From: Herbidospora daliensis | Lineage (GTDB): Bacteria > Actinomycetota > Actinomycetes > Streptosporangiales > Streptosporangiaceae | Reading direction: 5' to 3' | Assembly: GCF_001570585.1 (NCBI RefSeq) | Contig: NZ_BBXF01000001.1 | Location: forward strand, 62,001 to 126,000 | DNA length: 64,000 nucleotides | Shown: piece after piece, positions 55,374 through 64,000 of the stretch | How the letters are laid out: every line of letters starts with the position of its first letter | Position numbering within the stretch: the stretch's first letter is position 1 | The notes under the pieces: model-generated | What the model was told of the DNA's origin: nothing | The model's input: the letters and a program-made list of their open reading frames with translations, nothing else | Databases searched by the model: none | Made by a program: the position numbers and the translations under genes

Positions 55374-55392
<19 letters not shown>
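52975..55392 (+). CDS. LuxR-type LAL regulator with AAA/NACHT-like ATPase domain
   Basis: 805-residue regulator. Walker A is GPPGVGKTAL (~47-56) and a Walker B-like VALVADDAQWADLPSV sits near 120. A long Ala/Arg-rich helical repeat region follows. The C-terminal LuxR helix-turn-helix is LTAQESTVAGLVVAGLTNKE with the rest near residues 742-800. LAL regulators couple nucleotide binding and ligands to activation of metabolic clusters. The GTG start has AGGA four bases upstream; a GTG at 53005 is possible. Its last 19 bases overlap the convergent ABC gene. Confidence 0.88.
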
Positions 55393-56171
<779 letters not shown>

Positions 56172-56193
56172 CCGCACAGCATGTCAGGGTGTT

Positions 56194-58203
56194 TCAGGAC
56201 ACCCGGAACCGACCTCCCACGCGATCGAGGTCGGCGGGGTGGTCGGCGATGTGGATGCGGTCGCCGTGCTTCACCCCGGCCGGGACGGCCGAGTCGAGGT
56301 AGGTGTTGATCCCCTTGACCAGGAAGTCGTCGAGCTCGCCGTCGACGATCCGCAGCAGCGCCGCGCCGCCCCTGGCGGTGATCAGCTCGATCGGCCGGCC
56401 GTCGAGCTCCAGGCAGACGGCGCCCTCGTGGTCGCTCTGGGTCAGCACGGTCAGGTAGGCGACGTCGCGGTCGGGGTGGACGCGCAGGTAGGCGTCGGCG
56501 TGGCCGTGGGTGATCCTGACGCGGGAGGTCACGTCGGCCGGCTCCGAGGGGAGGGCGTCGGCGAGGACCGTACAGGGACGCAGGTCCTCGTCGAGGGTCG
56601 GCGCCGGGCCGTCGACGGCGACCGAGCCGCCGGCGGCGAGGTGCGCGGCCAGCAGCGCCTGCACGTGGCGGTGCATGAACGGCCCGCCCGGCACGGTCAC
56701 GCTGCCGTGGGCGGCGAGGTCGGCGACGGTGGCGCTCTGCAGCTCGACCAGCGCGTAGTCGACGCCTTCGGCCCGGCAGCGCTCGTGGTAGGCACGCAGC
56801 GACCGGCCCAGCTGCGGCGCGTCGGAGCCCTCGGGCGAGAAGGCGGCGATCCCGGCGTAGGGCAGGTAGAGGCCGTAGGCGCCGGCGCGTTCGGGGCGCG
56901 ACTCCAGGAACTCCGCGCCGTGCAGGGTGAGGAAGTCGGACATCGACTTGAGCGTGTGGGCCTTGGGGGTGGCCGCGCCGTTCTCGTCGATGGGGGCGCA
57001 GTCGGGGTAGGGCGACTCGTGCAGGCTGTCGAGGTCGTGGGTCCAGCCCGAGGTGTTGACGCCGGTGTAGACGTTGAACCCGGTCGCGCCGGCCGCCAGG
57101 GCGAGCAGCGTCTGGTGGTAGGAGGTGGTGCCGTCGGCGTAGGCGGGGTCGTAGAGCTTGGAGAAGCCCCAGTTCTCCTCCAGGTTCGGGCCGGGGGCGC
57201 GCTTGGCGGCGGTCACGTAGCGGGCGTGGGAGTCGCGGTTGGCCGACACGACGCCCATCCAGTTGGTGAAGCCGTAGTTGATGCCGTCCCAGATCTCGGG
57301 GCGGACGCGGGCCAGCCAGTCGTCGAACGAGTGGTGGTGCTCGGCGGGCGGGTTGAGGTTGACCACGACCGGGACGCGCGCGGCGACGGCGGCGCTCCAG
57401 CGGTGGTAGACCTCGGCCATGTACTCGGCGTGGAAGCGTCCCCAGTCGGCGTAGGACTGCAGCTCCTCCGATCGCGCAGGCCCGGTCCACTCCCTCGGGG
57501 GCTCGACGTCCGACCAGTCGTCGATCGCGGTGCCGTGGAGGCGGTCGTACTCCTCGACGGTGCCGTACCAGTCCTTCAGCCGGTCGCGGTAGAAGGCCAG
57601 CGCCGAGGCGCTGTAGTCGTAGGCGCTCAGCGGGAGCGCGCCGCTGGTGTAGATGCCCTCGTTGGCGATCTGCATCAGGATGATCGGCCCGTTCGGCCAG
57701 GTCGCCGGTTCGATGACCTCCTTGCCGGTGGCGTTGAGCCACTGGGTGACCATGCCGTCGAACAGCGGCGCGAGCGGCGCGGGCAGCGGGTCGCCGAGCC
57801 AGTTCGAGGCCGCGCCGGCCGAGTCGAGGACCGCCTCGATCGCCGGGTTGTGCTTCGGGCACACCCAGTCGGGCAGGCCGCCGTAGTTGGTCTCGGCGTG
57901 GATGAACGGCCCGGGTTTGGCCACCACCTGGAGCCCGAGGTCGTGGCAGAGCGCCAGGAATCCCACCACGTCACGGTTGCCCTGGCTGTCGCCGGAGAAG
58001 TCGGGCGGCCCGTCGGGGGTCGGCTGGTGGTGCCGCCACGGGAGATAGCAGGTGATCACGCGGATGCCCAGCTCGTCCCGGATCGCGATGAGCCGGTCGC
58101 GCCACACGGAGGGGTCGTCCCGGTAGTAGGGATAGTCGGCCGTTACGAGCACCTGCGGCTCGCCGTCGATGACGGTAACCCCGTCGCGGACCTCGATGGC
58201 CAC
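56194..58203 (-). CDS. GH35-like beta-galactosidase family protein
   Basis: 669-residue glycosidase with a TIM barrel in the first ~350 residues. VVAKPGPFIHAETNYGGLPDW is the GH35 strand-3 signature and QIANEGIY carries the acid/base Glu; the nucleophile Glu is probably in the NLEENWGFS region. Beta-sandwich domains follow. No signal peptide. AAGGAG overlaps GTG 58209 but lies five bases before GTG 58203, so I use 58203. It is divergent from a ROK regulator, which probably controls it in response to a sugar. Confidence 0.8.
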   Translation of the reverse strand: MAIEVRDGVTVIDGEPQVLVTADYPYYRDDPSVWRDRLIAIRDELGIRVITCYLPWRHHQPTPDGPPDFSGDSQGNRDVVGFLALCHDLGLQVVAKPGPFIHAETNYGGLPDWVCPKHNPAIEAVLDSAGAASNWLGDPLPAPLAPLFDGMVTQWLNATGKEVIEPATWPNGPIILMQIANEGIYTSGALPLSAYDYSASALAFYRDRLKDWYGTVEEYDRLHGTAIDDWSDVEPPREWTGPARSEELQSYADWGRFHAEYMAEVYHRWSAAVAARVPVVVNLNPPAEHHHSFDDWLARVRPEIWDGINYGFTNWMGVVSANRDSHARYVTAAKRAPGPNLEENWGFSKLYDPAYADGTTSYHQTLLALAAGATGFNVYTGVNTSGWTHDLDSLHESPYPDCAPIDENGAATPKAHTLKSMSDFLTLHGAEFLESRPERAGAYGLYLPYAGIAAFSPEGSDAPQLGRSLRAYHERCRAEGVDYALVELQSATVADLAAHGSVTVPGGPFMHRHVQALLAAHLAAGGSVAVDGPAPTLDEDLRPCTVLADALPSEPADVTSRVRITHGHADAYLRVHPDRDVAYLTVLTQSDHEGAVCLELDGRPIELITARGGAALLRIVDGELDDFLVKGINTYLDSAVPAGVKHGDRIHIADHPADLDRVGGRFRVS

Positions 58204-58357
58204 GCTCACTCCTTCACTGATGCACCCAATTGCTCTAATACATAGTCTATATCTTGAAAAAAGTCACCCACGGATCATTGGTAACGCTCCGACCACGTCG
58301 GATGACTTATTTTTGGCTGTGATCTAACATGGGCCCAGACCTGGGGGAAGGAAGATC
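58204..58357. promoter_or_regulatory. A/T-rich divergent promoter region of the GH35-like and ROK genes
   Basis: This 154-base gap holds AAGGAG for the glycosidase and GGGGGAAGGAAG for the ROK gene. A CCCAGACCTGGG palindrome (58334-58345) just before the ROK ribosome-binding site is a possible operator. Tracts such as CTTGAAAAAAG and TTATTTTTGG make the gap strikingly A/T-rich. Confidence 0.45.
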
Positions 58358-59554
58358 ATGGTGAGGCCCGAGCGACGTACCGTCCGCGATCTCCGAAGGG
58401 GGAACCGGGCGGTCCTGTTGCGCGCCCTCTACTTCGCGGGCCCGACGAGCCGCCACGAGCTGACCGCCCTGACCGGGCTCAGCGCGGCGACCGTCAGCAA
58501 CGTGACCGGCGACCTGCTCGCCGACAACGTCATCGCCGAGGCCGGGCTGGTCGACAGCGACGGCGGACGCCCCCGCGTGCTGCTGCGCGTCAACCCGACC
58601 TACGGCTTCGCGATCGGCGTCGACGTGGGCGAGACCCACGTCCGGGTCGAGCTGTTCGACCTCGACATGAACGAACTGGCCAAGAGCGAGTTCGCGCTGC
58701 GCCCCGGCGGCCACGAGGTCGACGTCGTGGTGCGCCACATCCTGTCGGGCATCGACGCCGTCGTGGCCGACAGCGGCGTGCCGCCGTCGAAGGTCCTGGG
58801 CGTGGGCGTCGGCGTGCCCGGCATCGTCGAACGCGGCCCCGAGGCCATGATCCACGCGCAGACGTTCGGGTGGGACTCGGTGCCCCTCGGCGCCCTGCTG
58901 CGGGCCGGCACCCCCTTCCCGCTCCACGTCGACAACGGCGCCAAGACGATGGGCCAGGCCGAGATGTGGTTCGGCGCCGGACGCGGCTCCCGCCACGCGG
59001 TGATCGCGCTGATCGGGTCGGGCGTGGGCGCCAGCATCATCGCCGACGGCGTGACCTACCGGGGCGCCAACAGCTCGGCCGGCGAGTGGGGGCACACGAA
59101 GATCGCCATCGGCGGGCGCGACTGCCGGTGCGGCGGGCGCGGGTGCCTGGAGGCCTACATCGGCGCCGAGGCGGTCCTGGAACGTGCCGGAATCGACGTC
59201 GACACCTCGACCGAACAGGCGGCCTTCGCCGAACTGGTGACCTCGGGCTCCCCCGTGGTCGACGAGACGGTCGAGTTCCTCGGGGCGGGCCTGGCGAACC
59301 TGATCAACCTGTTCAACCCCGAGCGGATCGTCGTCGGCGGCTGGGCCGGCCTGCTGCTCGGCCAGCACCAGCTGACCACGATCAAGCAGAAGGCCGCCGA
59401 GAACTGCCTCACGCAGCCCTACTCGACCGCCTCGATCGTGCTCGGCCGCCTCGGCCCCGACGCCGTCGCCCTGGGCGCGGCCACCCTGGTGGTCGACGAA
59501 TTCCTGCTCAGCACCACCTCGTCGTCGGCCTCGCGGGAACCCGCCGTAAGCTAG
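58358..59554 (+). CDS. ROK family transcriptional regulator
   Basis: 398-residue protein. The N-terminal winged helix covers GPTSRHELTALTGLSAATVSNVTGDLLADNVI. The sugar-kinase-like ROK domain has GIDV-type IGVDVGETHVRVE, GVGVGVPGIV, and the zinc motif H-x-C-x-C-GG-x-GC-LE (DCRCGGRGCLE). It senses a sugar and represses or activates the divergent GH35-like gene. ATG 58358 follows GGGGGAAGGAAG. Confidence 0.92.
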   Translation: MVRPERRTVRDLRRGNRAVLLRALYFAGPTSRHELTALTGLSAATVSNVTGDLLADNVIAEAGLVDSDGGRPRVLLRVNPTYGFAIGVDVGETHVRVELFDLDMNELAKSEFALRPGGHEVDVVVRHILSGIDAVVADSGVPPSKVLGVGVGVPGIVERGPEAMIHAQTFGWDSVPLGALLRAGTPFPLHVDNGAKTMGQAEMWFGAGRGSRHAVIALIGSGVGASIIADGVTYRGANSSAGEWGHTKIAIGGRDCRCGGRGCLEAYIGAEAVLERAGIDVDTSTEQAAFAELVTSGSPVVDETVEFLGAGLANLINLFNPERIVVGGWAGLLLGQHQLTTIKQKAAENCLTQPYSTASIVLGRLGPDAVALGAATLVVDEFLLSTTSSSASREPAVS

Positions 59555-59608
59555 TCCGGCGTGCTGACCTTACGGATTTCCGTCGCGTCAGGGAGCGCAT
59601 ACCGCAGA

Positions 59609-59866
59609 ATGGCGTCAAACCCCCCACTGGCCGAGGAGATCACTTTGGGCACTTCACGCGACATCCTGGACCTCGCCCTCAGCGCCCGCGAACTGGCCGA
59701 CACCCAGCCCGCCGGCACGTTGGAACACGCGGCCGCCACCTCCGTGGCGATCACCTGCGCGACCACGCGAGACGAGGACCAGGCCCGATCGGTGCTGGAG
59801 GGGGTGTCGCCCGAGGAAGTCAGGGCCGCGGCCCTGGAGCTCTTCGAACGGCTCGCCCAGCAGTAG
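59609..59866 (+). CDS. Small hypothetical protein
   Basis: 85-residue acidic, helical protein (LGTSRDILDLALSARELADT, EEVRAAALELFERLAQQ). The first ATG 59609 gives this length, but GAGGAG (59633-59638) sits six bases before TTG 59645, which would give a 73-residue product and may be the real start. No recognisable family; codon bias supports coding. A hairpin follows. Confidence 0.55.
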   Translation: MASNPPLAEEITLGTSRDILDLALSARELADTQPAGTLEHAAATSVAITCATTRDEDQARSVLEGVSPEEVRAAALELFERLAQQ

Positions 59867-59875
59867 AGAGGCACG

Positions 59876-59901
59876 GCTCCGGCCTGTGGGGGCGCCGGAG
59901 C
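59876..59901 (+). terminator. Terminator after the small hypothetical gene
   Basis: GCTCCGGC and GCCGGAGC form a perfect 8-bp stem with a 10-base loop, nine bases after the stop. It lies between convergent genes and may serve recQ too. The rest of the gap to 59982 shows nothing more. Confidence 0.65.
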
Positions 59902-59982
59902 GATGGGATCCGTCGGGTGTTCACCGTCTTGGGAACCCGACGCTGCCCGGCCGCGCGCCGGGCAGCATGATCCGCCACCGTC

Positions 59983-61917
59983 TCACTCACCGGCGTCGGC
60001 GGGCTCGCCCGCGACGACCTCCAAGACCGACTCGCCGTATTTGGCCAGCTTGTTCTCGCCGATGCCGCTGATCGTGGCGAGGTCGGCGAGGGTCGCGGGC
60101 AGCCGGGTGGCGATCTCCTTCAGCGTCGCGTCGTGGAAGACGACGTAGGCCGGCACACCCTGTTCCTTCGCGGTGGCGCCGCGCCAGGCGCGGAGGCGTT
60201 CGAACAGCGGCTTGGCCTCGGAGGAGAGGTCGGCCGCCTGCGGCGCGGACTTGGCCACCGAGACCCGCGACGCCTTGCGCTCGGGGTCTTTGCGCATGCT
60301 GATCGGGCGCTGCCCGCGCAGCACGTCGGCGCTGGCGTCGGTGAGGATCAGGGTCGGGTAGTCGCCGCCCTCGACGTCGAGGATGCCCAGCGCCAGCAGC
60401 TGGCGGATGACCGCGCGCCACTCGGGCTCGCGCAGGTCGGCGCCGACGCCGTAGACGCTCAGCGTGTTGTGGCCGTATTGGCGGATCTTGTCGTTGTCGC
60501 GGCCGAGCAGGATGTCGGTGATGTGGGCGGCGCCGAACTTCTGGCGGCGCTCGCGGTGCAGCCGAAGGATCGTCGACAGCACCTTCTGCGCGGCGACCGT
60601 GCCGTCCCACGACTCGGGCGGGGTCAGGCAGGTGTCGCAGTTGCCGCACGGCCCCGACTTCTGGCCGAAGTAGTCGAGCAGGCCGACGCGGCGGCAGCCG
60701 ACCGACTCGCACAACGCCAGCATCGCGTCGAGGTGGCGCGACAACCGCCGCCGGTGGGCGTCGTCGCCCTCGGAGGTGTCGATCATGCGGCGCTGCTGCA
60801 CGACGTCCTGCAGCCCGTAGGCCATCCAGGCCGTCGACGGCAGGCCGTCGCGCCCGGCGCGGCCGGTCTCCTGGTAGTAGCCCTCGATCGACTTCGGCAG
60901 GTCGAGGTGGGCCACGAACCGGACGTCGGGCTTGTCGATGCCCATCCCGAACGCGATCGTCGCCACCATCACCAGCCCCTCCTCGCGGAGGAAGCGCGAC
61001 TGGTGGGCGGCGCGGGTGCGGGCGTCGAGACCGGCGTGGTAGGGCAGCGCCGGGACCCCGTTCTGGGCGAGGAAGGCGGCGATCTGCTCGACCGAGTTGC
61101 GCGACAGGCAGTAGACGATGCCGGCGTCGCCCTTGTGCTCGTTGCGCAGCAGGTCGAGCAGCTGCTTCTTCGGCTCGTTCTTGGGCACGACCCGGTATTG
61201 GATGTTGGGCCGGTCGAAGCTGGCGACGAAGTGGCGGGCGTCGTCGAGCTTGAGCCGGGTGGCGATCTCGGCGTGGGTGGCCGGGGTCGCGGTGGCGGTG
61301 AGGGCCACCCTCGGCACGTCGGGCCAGCGCTCGTGGAGGGCCGACAGGGCCAGGTAGTCGGGCCGGAAGTCGTGGCCCCACTGGGAGACGCAGTGGGCCT
61401 CGTCGATGGCGAACAACGAGATCTTCGCGCGGTCGAGCAGGTTCATCGTCTGCTCCGAGCGCAGCCGCTCGGGCGCGAGGTAGAGCAGGTCGAGCTCCCC
61501 GGCGACGAACAGCGCCTCGATGGCCTGCCGCTCCCCCAGGTCCTGCGTCGAGTTGAGGAACCCGGCCCGCACGCCGAGCGCGGTCAGCGCGTCGACCTGG
61601 TCCTGCATGAGCGCGATCAGCGGCGAGACGACCACGCCGACGCCGGGCCGCACGAGGGCGGGGATCTGGTAACAGAGTGACTTCCCGCCCCCGGTCGGCA
61701 TCAGGACCAGCGCGTCACCACCCGCGACGACGTGGTCGATGATCTCCTGCTGGCCCTCGCGGAAGGTGTCGTAGCCGAAGACGCGGCTCAGCACGTCGCG
61801 GGGGTCGGTGAACCGGGTCTCATCGGCCCAGGGGGCCATCTCGAGCCGCGGTTCGTCGTCGTCCCAGTCGGGGGCCTCGGCATCGGGCCAGGGGACGAGC
61901 TCGTCGGGGGAAGCCAC
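59983..61917 (-). CDS. recQ: RecQ family ATP-dependent DNA helicase
   Basis: 644-residue superfamily-2 helicase. Motif I is [16 protein letters not shown], motif II is [18 protein letters not shown], and ATATP (motif III), [10 protein letters not shown] (motif VI) follow. The RecQ-Ct zinc knuckle has CESVGC and CGNCDTC, and an HRDC domain ends the protein ([12 protein letters not shown]). It unwinds DNA during recombination and replication-fork repair. TAGGGT lies six bases before GTG 61917, so I prefer this leaderless start to GTG 61923. Confidence 0.95.
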   Translation of the reverse strand: MASPDELVPWPDAEAPDWDDDEPRLEMAPWADETRFTDPRDVLSRVFGYDTFREGQQEIIDHVVAGGDALVLMPTGGGKSLCYQIPALVRPGVGVVVSPLIALMQDQVDALTALGVRAGFLNSTQDLGERQAIEALFVAGELDLLYLAPERLRSEQTMNLLDRAKISLFAIDEAHCVSQWGHDFRPDYLALSALHERWPDVPRVALTATATPATHAEIATRLKLDDARHFVASFDRPNIQYRVVPKNEPKKQLLDLLRNEHKGDAGIVYCLSRNSVEQIAAFLAQNGVPALPYHAGLDARTRAAHQSRFLREEGLVMVATIAFGMGIDKPDVRFVAHLDLPKSIEGYYQETGRAGRDGLPSTAWMAYGLQDVVQQRRMIDTSEGDDAHRRRLSRHLDAMLALCESVGCRRVGLLDYFGQKSGPCGNCDTCLTPPESWDGTVAAQKVLSTILRLHRERRQKFGAAHITDILLGRDNDKIRQYGHNTLSVYGVGADLREPEWRAVIRQLLALGILDVEGGDYPTLILTDASADVLRGQRPISMRKDPERKASRVSVAKSAPQAADLSSEAKPLFERLRAWRGATAKEQGVPAYVVFHDATLKEIATRLPATLADLATISGIGENKLAKYGESVLEVVAGEPADAGE

Positions 61918-61923
61918 CCGCAC

Positions 61924-61929
61924 ACCCTA
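61924..61929 (-). promoter_or_regulatory. -10 element of leaderless recQ
   Basis: Minus-strand TAGGGT followed by six bases and GTG 61917. This start would skip the two codons that precede it in frame. Confidence 0.5.
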
Positions 61930-62301
61930 ACGAGCCCGGGCGACATTCCCGCCACTCCCCGAGGAGCCGTTCGCGCCCGAAACGACAGATCATGTCGCCG
62001 ATCACCGATGAGGGTGATTGTCGCCCACTGTCGCAATAAGACAACCAAAATCCTAAGAGTCGCATATTTCACGAGTAGACGCATGATTACTTGAAAAAAA
62101 CGGCCATAACGTTCCCGGAAACCCCCCACAGCGACCACTAGAGGGACGAGCACGATCTGGGCCGTGAGCGCTCGACCGACCTCGCTCCGATCGAATGACC
62201 GCCTCTATCGGCCATGACCTGCTAGGACGCACCCGAACGCCACCTCGGATCACCGCCCAAGATGATCTTTTCCCTCGAATCAGAATGACGTTCACAGACC
62301 T
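61924..62301. other. 378-base intergenic region, A/T-rich centre
   Basis: Divergent gap between recQ and the sigma-factor gene. Apart from the recQ -10 at its left edge, I see no gene, repeat or hairpin. The stretch 62035-62110 is strongly A/T-rich for this genome. No ribosome-binding site precedes the sigma ATG at 62302. This gap probably carries the promoter of the sigma operon and an accessory-gene boundary. Confidence 0.5.
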
Positions 62302-62817
62302 ATGGAAAATGAATTCGCAGACCAGCTGGAGCATGTGATGAACATGCATTTCCGCGCCGTCGGGAGGTACCTCGCCGCGAAGGGATACGACTCGGCGATC
62401 GTCGAAGACGCACGCCAGCACGCCTTCGTCCAGGCGTGGGGGAAAATGAAGGCCGGGGACTGGCACACCATCGAGAATCCGGAAGCCTGGCTGAAGAAGG
62501 TGGCGTTGCGACAGGCCCCCCGGTCGCTCTCCCCTACCCGGCGTCGCGAGATTCCCCTCGCCCTGCACGAGAACGCGCTCGTGATGGACGATCCCAGCGA
62601 GGAGGTGATCGCCGCTCTCATCACCGAGGAGGCGATTCGATCCCTCGACCCGATCAGCAGGATCGTGGCCACCATGGACAGGGACGGATTCACGTCTCAC
62701 GAGATGGCGGAGCGTCTCAGCATCTCCGAGCAGAGGGTGCGCGACCTGCGCAAGAGGTATCTCAGGCAGCTCAGGCGCTTCTTTCTCAAGCAGTCGGCCG
62801 GCGAGGTGGGCGGGTGA
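62302..62817 (+). CDS. ECF-like RNA polymerase sigma factor
   Basis: 171-residue sigma factor of the sigma-70 type. Region 2 spans AAKGYDSAIVEDARQHAFVQAWGKM with the IENPEAWLKKVALRQAPRS extension; region 4 spans DRDGFTSHEMAERLSISEQRVRDLRKRYLRQL. The DNA looks less GC-rich in third positions than its neighbours, hinting at recent acquisition. Its stop overlaps the start of the next gene (GTGA), so the two proteins are translationally coupled. No membrane anti-sigma is present. Confidence 0.82.
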   Translation: MENEFADQLEHVMNMHFRAVGRYLAAKGYDSAIVEDARQHAFVQAWGKMKAGDWHTIENPEAWLKKVALRQAPRSLSPTRRREIPLALHENALVMDDPSEEVIAALITEEAIRSLDPISRIVATMDRDGFTSHEMAERLSISEQRVRDLRKRYLRQLRRFFLKQSAGEVGG

Positions 62818-63950
62818 ATGAGCAGGAGAACGACGACGGCTTCGAGGATCGCGACACCGGCGATCTGGAAGCCCAGTTGGCCGAGCAGCCCGGATACGCG
62901 TCGGTCTATCTCGGAATCATGGAAGCGGAGGACCAGGGTCTCATCGGCCCTCCGCTGTCCGATCGCCCGGCGGTCGCCGCCGACCTGCGCGCCCGATGGC
63001 TGCTCCACCTGATCGAACTGCGGAGGTTGAGAACCCCCGTCCCCGACAGGGTGGCGGAATCGGTCATGGGGTTCACTCAGCGGCTCTTACGCGCCCTCAA
63101 GCCCGACCTGTTCCATCTCCGCGCCTCCTCCGAAACCTTCGACGTCGGAAGTCACCTGGCCAACTCCCTGGCCAGCAACCTGTCAGTCAACTTCGTCTCG
63201 GATCTCGACCTCGCCTACGAGCTGGGATGCCGGGAACCCGAAACGATGGACTCGGTGCGGGCCAGGCACTTGGTCGCCGCGCTCAGCAGGGCCAGATACG
63301 TCACGCTCGACCGGGCCGGCGCGACCCGGCGGAGAGGTCTGACATGGCCCATGGAGAAGCCGCCTCCTGCACACCGTGTCCTGGAAGCGGTGCGCATGGT
63401 GGAGGCCGGTGGCGGTCCGTGGTTCTCGGGATCTCCGGACGCCCAGGAACTGGCGGCGACCTGGAGCAGGGCCGCAAGTCACCTCTCCGGCTTCGACGGT
63501 GCCGCCAGGCACGAAACCGAGGATGACCCAGACCGCGTCAGGGCGTTCGACCTCGGACAGCACATGACGCGCGCGCTCACGCTCGCCCACGAGGTGGCGA
63601 TCGCACTGGAGATCGTCGAAGACTGCCACCGTGAGAACGCGGACATCGGCCTCCCGGTGTGGCTGCGCAAGCGGCACATGGACGCTCGCGATCTCGACCT
63701 CTCCCAGAGCGCCGTCGAGGAGCCCGAACCCCTCGACGGCCTCATCTGGTCCCCGGGTACCCGACTGCCTCCGGGCGTCGCCGACAACCTCGAAACGGAC
63801 TCGATCCACGTCGTGGAGGAGACCTGGGTTCGCCACTACCACTCGGACACGAATCCGGACTGCTCGGCGTCGCAGTGGAGCATGCTCGGAGCGCCGAGAG
63901 TCGAGAACATGGTGCTTCTCTTCGCTCTCGCTCCCAGATCCGTCGGCTGA
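62814..63950 (+). CDS. Protein of unknown function coupled to the sigma factor
   Basis: 378-residue soluble protein without membrane segments or signal peptide. It is acidic at the N-terminus (NEQENDDGFEDRDTGDLEAQ), mostly helical in the middle (RVAESVMGFTQRLLRALKPD, FDLGQHMTRALTLAHEVAIA), and ends with a hydrophobic stretch MVLLFALAP. Cys and His residues are few (GCREP, EDCHREN, NPDCSAS), with no metal motif. I recognise no family. The GTG overlaps the sigma stop, so it could be a partner, inhibitor or target of that factor. The remaining 50 bases to 64000 show nothing. Confidence 0.75.
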   Translation: MNEQENDDGFEDRDTGDLEAQLAEQPGYASVYLGIMEAEDQGLIGPPLSDRPAVAADLRARWLLHLIELRRLRTPVPDRVAESVMGFTQRLLRALKPDLFHLRASSETFDVGSHLANSLASNLSVNFVSDLDLAYELGCREPETMDSVRARHLVAALSRARYVTLDRAGATRRRGLTWPMEKPPPAHRVLEAVRMVEAGGGPWFSGSPDAQELAATWSRAASHLSGFDGAARHETEDDPDRVRAFDLGQHMTRALTLAHEVAIALEIVEDCHRENADIGLPVWLRKRHMDARDLDLSQSAVEEPEPLDGLIWSPGTRLPPGVADNLETDSIHVVEETWVRHYHSDTNPDCSASQWSMLGAPRVENMVLLFALAPRSVG

Positions 63951-64000
63951 CCGGCGCTCGACCTCTCGGTCGGCTCCGGCGACGGGATTCCGCCCCGAGC

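Overview
The window is high-GC actinobacterial DNA. A phosphatidylinositol-mannoside (PIM) lipid locus, F420-type oxidoreductases, LAL and ROK regulators, Tat-exported glycosidases and many apparently leaderless genes suggest a filamentous actinomycete. My guess is a Streptosporangiales-like organism, but that is inference because no marker RNA gene is present. I see no rRNA, tRNA, CRISPR array, transposase or integrase; the layout is chromosomal.

Region by region: 1-2.5 kb holds the PIM operon (pgsA-like synthase, acyltransferase, pimA cut by the window edge). 2.7-4.8 kb is a second EF-G-like GTPase. 5-9 kb has two secreted glycoside-hydrolase-like proteins; the second has a leader whose 13-base arm can pair with its own ribosome-binding site and start codon. 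9-12.3 kb is an iron-uptake operon efeU-efeO-efeB behind an IdeR/DtxR-type box. 12.3-13.7 kb is a BlaI/M56 regulator-protease pair. 13.7-16.8 kb has an F420-type monooxygenase and a large membrane protein. 16.7-23.2 kb is a tightly packed DNA-end-processing operon herA-sbcD-sbcC-nurA. 23.2-27 kb carries a HIT hydrolase, an Asp23 protein, a MarR-like regulator and thrS. In mycobacteria thrS, the HIT gene and the PIM genes are contiguous; here about 21 kb separates the HIT gene from pgsA.

27-31.4 kb has a GH25-like protein lacking the usual catalytic acids, a TetR regulator with a Gfo/Idh/MocA oxidoreductase sharing an operator, and a glycosyltransferase-sulfotransferase pair. 31.5-40.6 kb is a LacI-controlled sugar ABC operon (binding protein, two permeases, GH38 alpha-mannosidase, PpiC-like protein). 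40.5-45.6 kb is a group of poorly characterised genes (small membrane protein, peptidoglycan-binding DUF1906 protein, BtrH-like protein, permuted papain-like amidase, 57-residue membrane protein). It starts at a symmetric -10 element that appears to drive two leaderless divergent transcripts. 45.6-48.1 kb is a polyamine operon (decarboxylase, speD, speE). 48.3-52.2 kb has a MOSC-reductase fusion, a pirin and a membrane protein.

52.4-55.4 kb pairs a sigma factor with a LAL-type ATPase regulator. 55.4-59.6 kb has an ABC ATPase and a GH35-like glycosidase divergent from a ROK repressor. 60-62 kb is RecQ. The right end carries an ECF-like sigma factor translationally coupled to a 378-residue protein of unknown function, preceded by an A/T-rich gap. 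Recurring themes are glycan degradation and sugar sensing, DNA-end repair (HerA, SbcCD, NurA, RecQ), and promoters of the form TAnnnT followed by 6-7 bases and the start codon.
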